Both the position numbers and the translations under genes were made by a program. The notes under the pieces are model-generated. The model saw only the letters and a list, made by a program, of their open reading frames with translations, made no database searches and was not told the DNA's origin. This document shows positions 56,318 to 64,000 of a stretch of DNA of 64,000 nt, in pieces. Position 1 is the stretch's first letter; each line of letters starts with the position of its first letter. The stretch lies in assembly GCA_033085395.1 (NCBI GenBank), contig JANQBS010000157.1, positions 1 to 64,000 of the forward strand, read 5' to 3'. The DNA comes from Xanthoparmelia taractica (taxonomy: Eukaryota > Ascomycota > Lecanoromycetes > Lecanorales > Parmeliaceae).

Positions 56318-58167
56318 ATGGTGACTGGAGTTGAAACAGCCGGCCTTGTCTTGGCTGTCTTACCACTGCTGATAGAGGCTCTCTCAGTGTACAAAAATGG
56401 GCTCGAAAAGACTGGGATCGTTCTTGGGGTCAAGCAGAAGAGATATAAATTAAAAGTCGAAAGACTCAGAATTCAGCTCAAGGGCCAAAGTGCATTGCTG
56501 TAAATAAATCTTGCGAAGCTAGTTGGTCGAGCATCCCCGAATGAAGAATTCGTGAAACTGCCGGAGGACTATAATGATGCGCTATGGACTGGTGAGACGG
56601 CAGAAAAGATCAAGGCATACTTACAGCCTGGTGGTGCATTCGAAGCTTTTCAGGGCATTCTCAGTTTGTACGAAAGTTACCTGGAGGAAATTGCCGAGAA
56701 GCTGGTTGGCGTTCTCAGACCTTCCAAAGTATGTACCGCGGCTCTACTTTCTTACAACTATGTCGCTAAGACTATTGAAGGCGGGTAGGAGTGATTTGAA
56801 AGCTTTGCTCCAAGCCAACAAGCCTGATCAAGGGCATTACCGTTTCAGTCAGAGGTTGGCTTTTGTTATGAATGAGGCGAGCATCGACCATTTATTGAAG
56901 CAATTGAGCGACTCAGCGTTGACCCTTAAAGGTTTCGTTGATGACAATGAGGACCTGCACCAAATTCAAAGATCAAATAGGGAGCCACAACAAGCTAAGC
57001 AAAACAGGGTGGCGAATTCCCTGCATAAGGTGCGAAAGCATGCGAATGCTCTGTTTCGCGCGATTGCTTGTGGTTGGAGTCGGCAATGTCATGAGAGACA
57101 CGAGGCCATGCTCTGTCTCGAGCATCGTTGTCAGAGGGAACACCACGCCCCGCAGGCATCAGCCGGGGGTGGCGGGACAGTGGTCAGGTTCAAAATCCTG
57201 TTTTCATGGCAGAAGCAGGCCAATCAGGAAAGTGTTTCCTGGCACGAGATATCAATCTTAACGCTTGATGAAGACAGTTCTCAAGTTCTTCGCCAAAAGG
57301 CGTAAGTGGGAGCACATACTTTAGGACACTCGTACGCAAGCTAACACCAGATCTGTCAGAAGAGCAAAGACTTCCGCAGTGAAGTCAGTCACCTGGTCAG
57401 CAGCTCCAGATATAACTGTCACTACTAGTGAAATACCGTCTCTGGAAGGGTCAGTACCTGTTGAAGTGACGAGTATCTGCAAGACAATTGCAGAAGATCA
57501 ACCGCCTGTGCTTCAGTTGTCGAGCGACAACCGGCTTTTTTGGCACATGGAGCTGCCCGGTAATACCTCTCAGCCTGTGCAATCTAGCGAGCGCACTATG
57601 AGCTTAGAGATGTTCTTAGAAGGGCAGAGGCAAATGGATCCTGAAGATCGCATCAAGCTTGCCGTGAACCTAGCATCCTCTCTACTACAATACAATCTCA
57701 CGCCCTGGCTGCGAAAATGCTGGACGAAGAATGCTTTTCATTTCTTCGTCCAGACACGGACCGTCTCAGGCCTTGATATCGAACATCCTTTGATTATGAG
57801 AGAGTTTAGCGATGAGACGGATGGGGTACTGAACGAGCTTCCAGAGAATGACCCAGAGCTGGCTCTCATGGAGCTTGGGATTCTGTTGCTCGAGATTTGG
57901 AACATGACAACTTTTGAAGGCTGGTTGGAAACCGCGGGACATCTCATGGATATTCCCCAGGTCCAGGATAGGTATATCAGGTTAAGATACTCCATTGAGT
58001 GGTTCCAAAGTCAGAAAGGCAAACTTTTACCGAACTATCAGAAAGTCGTCGGGATCTGTCTTCGACCTTCTGTTTTCGATCTCTTCAACACCAGCTGGGA
58101 GGATAACGATTTTCGAATGGCAGTATACAGTGAGATAGTTGAGCCACTATTGATATGGAGTAGCTAG
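56318..58167 (+). pseudogene. DUF7580 / HeLo-like (prion-inhibition family) protein with a premature stop
   Basis: Exons 56318-56728, 56781-~57303 and ~57352-58167 give a ~580-residue protein. The N-terminus (GVETAGLVLAVLPLLIEALS) is the hydrophobic helix of fungal HeLo-like, prion-inhibition-and-propagation proteins. A helical middle has DALW and a coiled part ending ASIDHLLKQLS. Next comes the DUF7580 region with LHKVRKHANALFRAIACGW followed by C..H-H..A-L-LEHR, then a kinase-like C-terminal half (DRIKLAVNLASSLLQ, TPWL, LGILLLEIW). An in-frame TAA at 56501-56503 interrupts the protein after residue 61 (ALL-stop-INLAKLVG), with no intron able to remove it. Relatives sit in heterokaryon-incompatibility and NLR-like systems; a role here is inference. 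Confidence 0.75.
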
Positions 58168-58714
58168 AAGACAGATACATGATCAGGAAAAGAAGCCTTC
58201 ATTACCTTATAAAAATAACCAGCTTCATTCCTGGGACTGCCTCTGGACAAGTTTAGTACCTTTCTCTGAGTGTGCGGATGTCTCGAAGGACTTCATCAAT
58301 GGTGAAACCTGAACCTTGGAGAAGTCCAATTTCTGGAGAAAGGCAATATTGACATTTGGGCCAGTGTGGTGAAGTAATCTTGTGTATAATAGCTCAGGGG
58401 AAGGTCCATAGAGCCATTCAGAGATATATCCAGGAGTGCTCGAGGTCAGTGGATGAAAACAGCCTATGGTCAGCCTTATCGCATATATGCGCAAATGCCG
58501 ACGCGACAAAATCGCGTACGAGTAGTCTGTCAGCAATGCAGGTGTTACTTTGTGGGATAAAGCCTGCCGAACGTAATAAATCCAAAATATCCCTCGCCGC
58601 CCTCCAGTTTCTACTACCCCCTCATATTCTAATTATTATCATACATAAATCTTGAATCATTTCCATCATCACTCCCTGCCGGACTGATGTTCCTGTCGCG
58701 CAGGTAAGTAGACG
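58168..58714. other. Intergenic region, no gene seen
   Basis: The flanking genes converge. A 103-codon minus-strand frame (58225-58536) shows no recognisable family and opposes an equally plausible plus-strand frame. Confidence 0.4.
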
Positions 58715-60465
58715 CTAAAGAATATACGTGAAGCGAGCTTTGGTCCCAGGACCACTAGCATCCACTAGCCCTTCATCTTCTCCATTCCCGGATTCCTCCT
58801 CGTTCTTCGTCCACCCTTCATTTTCTCTGACCAACAGCCTCCTCAGCCACCACGCCAGCACTGCTACCAAAAACATGAAAAGGCTACACACAGCCATCCC
58901 CTTTACATAGTAAGGCTTGTCGCTGTCAGGATAAAGTCTCGTACCCACCAGGGGTCCGAATTGTCCCAGGAGATTCAGCATTACGACCCCAGTGCCTCGC
59001 TTCGAGTCGGAGTTTTGGTTATTAATCGTCCAGGTAAGGATAAGAGTTATTGCGGAGAAGAAGCCTGCAGCTGCGGGGTAGACACCGGCGTATCTCCATC
59101 TTGAATCGGCTCGGAGCATGCCTCCGATTGCGATGGACAGGTAGCCAAAACCGCCAAGAAGTGCGTGGAAGATCACATAGTAGCTTCGATTCTGTGAGCG
59201 GTCTGAGAGAAAAGCGGTGACTAGGACGGCGAAGAAGGCGACAAGGTAGGGGGGTGCTGAGAGAGCTTGTGATGCCAATGCAGTATAATTCATCCTGTTC
59301 ATGTGTCAGCAGGCAGAGTGCGTAGATTGTGACGGAGGAATATGCCATACTCGTGGACTATGGTTGGCAGGAAAGGGGGAAGACTGGAGAAAGCTACGTT
59401 GCAGCTGAAGAACATGCACTATTCTCCCAGGTCAGTGCAAGGCATAGGCTATTTTTGGGACGAGCTACTACCGCAGTAATCCAACACTTCATGTCCGTTA
59501 AAGCTTCGCGTATCTCCCTCCAGTCTAGCTTGGATCTTTGGGACACCGGCACTCTTCTGGCATTCCTTTCTTTGTTGAGTCTCAAGCGTGCGAATTCTCT
59601 CTCCCGCTGGTTAAGAAATCTGGCCGCATCAGGATTATCAGGAATCTGGTACCATGCAAGGATAGCAACAACGATGCTGGGAAGCCCCTCCACGAGAAAC
59701 AACATTCTCCACGCTGAGATTTGGACGTGGTTTGCCACCTTTGTTATCACCCACGCCAGGCTACTTGCGAACGAAGTCGCGAGAGGTGCAGCAGATATGA
59801 AGAGGCCGGTTCGAAACGCCAGCTCCTCCCGCTTGAAGAAGAAGGAAAGGAGGAAAGGGATTCCAGGGGAAAAGGCTGCTTCTCCGATGCCAAGGATGGC
59901 GCGGAGAAGGAGCATAGAAGTAAATGAGTTTGCAACGGCTTGCAGACATGCGGTGAGGCTCCATGCTAGCGTAGCAAGGGATATATAAATGTGAGCCGGT
60001 ACGACCCCATATAGAAGGGTCATCCATTGAAATGTGATATATGTGCAATAGAAGCTTGTAAGTAGCCATTCATATTGGGAAGAGTCGAGCTTCAGATCTT
60101 CTGTCAAGCCAGCAATTCTCGCGTTTCCGATGTCTGGAGACATTAGTGAATGTCATACAAAACAAGCTTTTTAGGTCCCGGATCAGCATACTCGACCGGT
60201 CGAGAAAAGACAGCATGTATAAAAATGCTAGGAACAGCACCAAGTGACGATCGAGTTTTCGGACCACGGCCCTCTCCTCGTTGGCGGTGAAGGTATTAGA
60301 GTTCTCTGCTACATACTGCTCTGAATGTCTACTGGGACGGTCTTCTGAAAGTGCGGAAGAATGGAGGCTGGAGTCGCTGGCATTTCGAGCCAATTTCTGC
60401 CGCCAGCTGGAGGCGGCGGCCTCAAGCTCAAAAGACGCACCATGCTTTACAGAATTGTTGTCCAT
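58715..60465 (-). CDS. Major facilitator superfamily transporter, anion:cation symporter (Dal5/Tna1) type
   Basis: This is a plasma-membrane MFS symporter of the allantoate/nicotinate permease group, importing small organic anions with protons. Four exons (60465-60192, 60133-59472, 59418-59351, 59294-58715) with introns of 53-58 nt keep one frame and give 527 aa, the usual length. After a Ser-rich cytosolic leader come FLDRSNIGNARIAG across the first junction, QYEWLLTSFY, the helix 4-5 segment GIGEAAFSPGIPFLLSFFFK, SAAPLATSFASSLAW, the central loop with a basic PDNPDAARFLNQRER, FFSCNVAFSS, ALASQALSAPPYL, SDRSQNRSYY, and a charged C-terminus. Everything expected is present and intact. It is divergent from the 7TM gene at 61137. 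The substrate cannot be assigned. Confidence 0.92.
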
Positions 60466-61136
60466 AGAGACGATGTTGAGAGATACCGACTATCCAAAAT
60501 GTGATCCATGTCGTGATGTTTTGGCCGGTCAGACTGGAGCTCGGCTACTTTATGTCGGGTTGTATTGAAATAAAGTAGGCTAAGCATTTATTACGGTAGT
60601 TCTACGTTTCTAATACAAGCGCTTGGACCCTGGACCCTTAGCTCAAGGAGATAAAGCCCCAATCATTAACTGTGAGATGCGCTGCCGCATGCACCTTGCC
60701 ACCTTTCAAATCCCCGAATGAGCTATCAATAGGAGCGGAGATGGACCCTTAATACGACGCTGTGCGTGAGAAGAAGTGGGGTGAGCGGTCTGCATGCATG
60801 TTAAGTTTGGCTAGGAGAGACTACAAGTACGTGTGGAGGAGCAGGAAATGCAGTGAGCGGGCGAGGAAGCGACTCGGCTTGTGTGGCTACAAACCAGTGC
60901 TTCATGTGCTGCCTTAATGTCACCTTTGAATCCTACTGCGTGGCGTAAGGCCGCCCAACCCCGCTGCTTACGGGCTTCACTTGCAATGTTTAGCTCCAAC
61001 TCGAGTGTCTGCCGTGATTCTAACAAGACTGCTCCTTCTACTTAAGATAGCGTTGGGTAGCAAATCAAGATGGAGAAACTGATACCTCGTCTGAGACATG
61101 AGTCCCACGTCTGGAAAGTCATACCTTGACTGAGTC
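60466..61136. other. Divergent promoter region with a 39-bp tandem duplication
   Basis: This separates the MFS gene from the 7TM gene. At its right end a 39-bp unit is duplicated (from about 61081 and 61120), each copy containing CATGAGTCCCACGTCTGG. The upstream ATG (61098) starts a short open frame that ends at TGA 61131-61133. Confidence 0.55.
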
Positions 61137-62387
61137 ATGAGTCCCACGTCTGGCTACACGGTACACTACTCTTGATTTGTGTTTCTTCGTGGACGCGCAG
61201 CCGCGAACCATAGGCTGATTTTAACGATAGCATGTCAATTGGGCTTTAACTGGGACAGCCAGTGCTCTGACAGTCGGTCGCTACGCCATCCGCTATGTCA
61301 ACTCACGGCGATTCTTCTGGGATGATCTGGCGCATCTGTTCGCCCTCGTCGTCTTGATCGCCCATGGTGGTACTAACCAGCTGTCGTTAAATTCGAAAGC
61401 CGCAATCACCAATGCGGTGAGCTCTAAACCACGGCCCTCTCAATCGTACCTGCTTGGGCTCTACGGACATAATCGAAGACTTAGTAGTGTCAACAATTGT
61501 TTCTTGTACTTGGTATTTTGGCTAGTGAAGCTGTCGTTCTTGTTGCTCTACCGCTTCCTGTTCCAGTCTTCGAGACCGTTCAAGAAGGCGTGGTGGGCTG
61601 TACTGGCCTTCACCGTGTTGACCTTCTGGATACCCATTGCAGGCGTCCTGTCGACCTGTGCTGCTGCAGACACTGTGGCCGATTACAGTCAGTGTTTCTC
61701 CTAGTAGTCTCTTAGCTCTGTGGCTGTGTAGAAGACTGACAAGATGTTTGCATAGAGGCCTGCGACGGGCAAACGCATGGACGGGAGATCAAATTGGAAT
61801 ACAGCTGTGCTGTGAACGTTGTTTCTGACTTGGCAAGTAGGTTTCGAATGTTTTGATTGTAGTTTTAGGCCAGCCATAACTGACCTCCACAAGTAATGGC
61901 CTTACCTCTTTGGATGCTTAGAGAATTGAAGATCGGCATGTCCCAAAAGCTCGGACTGGCATTTATATTTTCTTTCGCCATTGTGTGTGTAGCATTGGAC
62001 ATTGTACGTGTCGTCGAGGCTTTATCCCAAAACCAAGCATTATACACCATCATCGAGATCAACTTGGTCGTGGTCATCTCTTGTCTACCAACATACCGCA
62101 CGTTACTGGGCATCAGACAACGAAACAAATCATCGCGGCAAAGTTACCCTTGGAGATCCCTCGAAAAAGGAAAACATTGGAGAGGTCAGGATGGCGACCA
62201 TCATCCGCTTAGGAGTGGGCAGGACAATGAGATTGAAATGAGTACAAAACCCATCCATATTACGCAGACTTTAGAGATTTCGAACGATCCACGGGACCCA
62301 TACCCGCTAGACACCACAAGCAAGCCGGCAAGAGCAGCATCAACTTCAAGCGTCCACACTCGAGCCTTTTCGTACAATGCAACTTGA
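61137..62387 (+). CDS. Seven-helix fungal rhodopsin-like (Pth11-related) membrane protein
   Basis: Four exons (61137-61160, 61231-61687, 61756-61836, 61894-62387) are in phase and give 351 aa. The eight-codon first exon (MSPTSGYT) is inferred from the GTACAC donor and the TTTTAAC branch just before the GATAG acceptor; the rest is firm. Landmarks: helix 1 WALTGTASAL, FFWDDLAHLF, YLVFWLVKLSFLLLYR, KKAWWAVLAFTVLT, a Cys-containing loop, YSCAVNVVSDLAIMALPLWMLREL, KLGLAFIFS, and VVISCLPTYRTLLG before a Ser/Thr- and His-rich cytoplasmic tail. It is the third member of the rhodopsin-like superfamily in this window. The start codon lies in the second copy of a 39-bp duplication, so a short upstream reading frame precedes it and may reduce translation. 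Confidence 0.8.
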
Positions 62388-63064
62388 TGGGAACATGTCC
62401 ACAAAGGAGTCAAAGACGTGTCAACGATCGAGGATGACCTTATGGTGAATGCCAAAGGACAGTCAGATATCTCCTTGCAATATATGATAAAAATGACCAG
62501 CAAGGGCATAAAGGTTTCTCAAGAGACCGTTAGATATGCTGAACTACTGTGATCTTCTCCCAAAGAGTAGATATTTCCCACGGGCTTGGCAGGCTAGCCC
62601 GCGCCCCCTGCACATACGGTTGTTCTATTATTGGGTTAGCGTCCTGCAACCACTGCGGCAAAGAGGGCACAACATATATCTACATACATAAAGTAATGCA
62701 ACTTACGCCCTACAGAGGCTGACGAAGATGGTGGTGCCGACCTACAACATTCTCCTGATCTCATCAAGGACGACAAGTCATCCCATTCCCATTCCTTTCC
62801 TATCCTGTGTGGTTGATCATCACAGCATCACAAGCAGTAGATTATAATGGATGCTCTTCCACATGCACTTAAAGCCATCGTGTTCTCTCAAGCTCTACTC
62901 TTTAAATCCTTATCTCCTTTTCGTGCTTGAGCTTGCGACGGAGGTTCATGCACCAGACTTCCAGCCTTGGCCGGTATCTTTCTGCAACTTCACAACCGAG
63001 GGCTGACTGTGCCTCGGTTTCGAATACAACGACCAATCATCACCTCGAATAACTTACACCAAGC
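62388..63064. other. Intergenic region, promoter of the ferroportin gene
   Basis: No gene was recognised. The region upstream of 63065 contains CT-rich stretches (CTCTCAAGCTCTACTCTTT) typical of fungal promoters. No clear GATA pair of the iron-repressor type was noticed. Confidence 0.4.
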
Positions 63065-64000
63065 ATGCTAGGCCACGCTCAAGAGCCCCTGTCGATACCC
63101 TGGGACAGTCCAGCTTTGCCTATGATGGACCGTCGAGGGAGCCATTCCAGTGAAGAAGGTCATGATGTTCCTTTTAATAGCCTGACGAAAGGCCAAGCAT
63201 ACTGCCTCTTCATTTCTCATACTCTGTCTATGTGGAATTCACGAATGTATGAATTTGGCGTGGTAAGAGTCCTAGGGGTCATTTTAAAAGCCGTAAAGCC
63301 AAGTGCTGTGGGATGATGCTAACAATAGTCTAGATTTTATTCATTCAGGCCTCCTTTCCCAGGAATCTTACAGCTTCATCGATTAAGTGAGCATCATAAT
63401 TCTCCGGCATGGTAAAACTGTGGATTTTTAAAGTTAACCTCCCATTGTAGTGGCATCGCTGAGACCGTTTGCGTGCTCCTATTCGCTAGCGCCCTAGGCC
63501 GCTGGGTCGATAGCAATCCGTCGCGCCTCCGAGTTCTTCTCATGACTATCTTCATCAACCGCATCAGCGTTTTAATCTCATGCATAATATGGTTCACTAT
63601 TTTGTCGTTCAGCAATCCTGCGCCGAAGCAAGCCTTTTTCGCTCTGGCCCTCATCCTGGGAATGGTCGAGAAACTATCTCGAGGAACCAACATCCTCTCG
63701 ATAGAACGGGACTGGGTTCCAACCATAGCTAATACCTCCGTCAATGCTGAACATCCTGTTCCTTATGACCTGACGCATATCAACACGGCAATGAGACGCA
63801 TAGATATGTTATGCAAGTTGATCGCGCCATTGGCCGTCTCCACCTTCATTTCCACCGTCCATTCGGAAAGGATAGCCGTTGTCGTAGTGGCTTCTATAAA
63901 TATGCTGAGTTTGGGTCCTGAGTGTTGGGGTATACAACAAGTGTGGGACCAGAATAGCCGACTGAGAATACCGAAAGAGTATGTCGATGACACTGCGATC
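63065..64000 (+). CDS. Ferroportin-type iron exporter (SLC40), 5' part
   Basis: This is a multi-helix membrane transporter of the ferroportin family, which exports ferrous iron and related metals; fungal members are thought to act at the plasma or vacuolar membrane. Exons 63065-63262, 63334-63386 and 63451 to the window edge give the first ~267 residues; the gene runs off the window. Features: an acidic, histidine-bearing N-terminus, then LFISHTLSMWNSRMYEFGV (helix 1 with the SxxWNSRxxEF signature), ILFIQASFP, the ALGRWVD loop, VLISCIIWF, ALILGMVEKL, GTNILSIERDWV (the conserved ERDW region), and TAMRRIDMLCKLIAPL. Both introns (71 and 64 nt) are in phase. The frame is intact as far as it can be read. 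Confidence 0.88.

Noticed and set aside
1..64000. CRISPR arrays, bacterial operons or ribosome binding sites
   Set aside because: The sequence is a eukaryotic fungal nuclear region with spliced genes; the tandem repeats seen are microsatellites, transposon repeats or intragenic duplications.
1..64000. tRNA or rRNA genes
   Set aside because: Words resembling the T-loop (for example TTCGAA at about 1930 and 5530) occur only inside the RIP repeats and cannot be folded into a cloverleaf; no rRNA-like stretch was recognised.

Overview
The window is nuclear DNA of a filamentous ascomycete (Pezizomycotina). The evidence is short introns (about 44-80 nt) with GTRNGY donors and CTRAC-type branch points, typical fungal accessory families (tannase, Pth11/rhodopsin-like 7TM proteins, NRPS, AcuF-type zinc fingers, DUF7580), and long AT-rich, CpA-poor blocks that look like repeat-induced point mutation (RIP). 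The exact class cannot be told from the sequence.

Layout. 1-6360 is a RIP-eroded repeat block containing two ~345-bp direct repeats about 3.6 kb apart, most likely LTRs of a dead retrotransposon. 6820-11500 is a gene island with a secreted tannase/feruloyl esterase and a 7TM protein. 11521-13220 is a second RIP block, bordered by GC-rich perfect palindromes. 13721-17567 is a decayed gene joining a carrier domain, a condensation domain and a Pcs60/AAE3-type AMP ligase. 19065-28441 holds two large convergent genes, a 1648-aa helical protein and a 1284-aa secreted low-complexity protein. 29907-35831 is accessory: a small secreted protein, an O-methyltransferase and a broken Pth11-like gene. 36778-46901 is mostly core: LSM3 and the eIF2B delta subunit on a shared divergent promoter, a Sec14-like protein and a short-chain dehydrogenase, with microsatellites between. 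48182-58167 is accessory again: a damaged membrane protein, a 1.06-kb TIR element with TA duplication, and a divergent pair of AcuF-type C2H2 protein and DUF7580 (HeLo/prion-inhibition-like) protein. 58715-64000 holds an intact MFS transporter, another 7TM protein and the 5' part of a ferroportin.

How it fits together. LSM3 (RNA processing), eIF2B delta (translation), Sec14-like, SDR, MFS and ferroportin reading frames are intact. Several accessory genes (NRPS-like, one Pth11-like, the large membrane protein, DUF7580, the AcuF-type gene, perhaps the methyltransferase) carry stops or one-base frameshifts. Two of the stops in the NRPS-like gene are CAG-to-TAG and so fit C-to-T mutation. The picture is a gene-sparse, repeat-flanked compartment in decay beside conserved core genes. 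All exon boundaries were placed by eye from reading frame, splice signals and family knowledge; no search was run.
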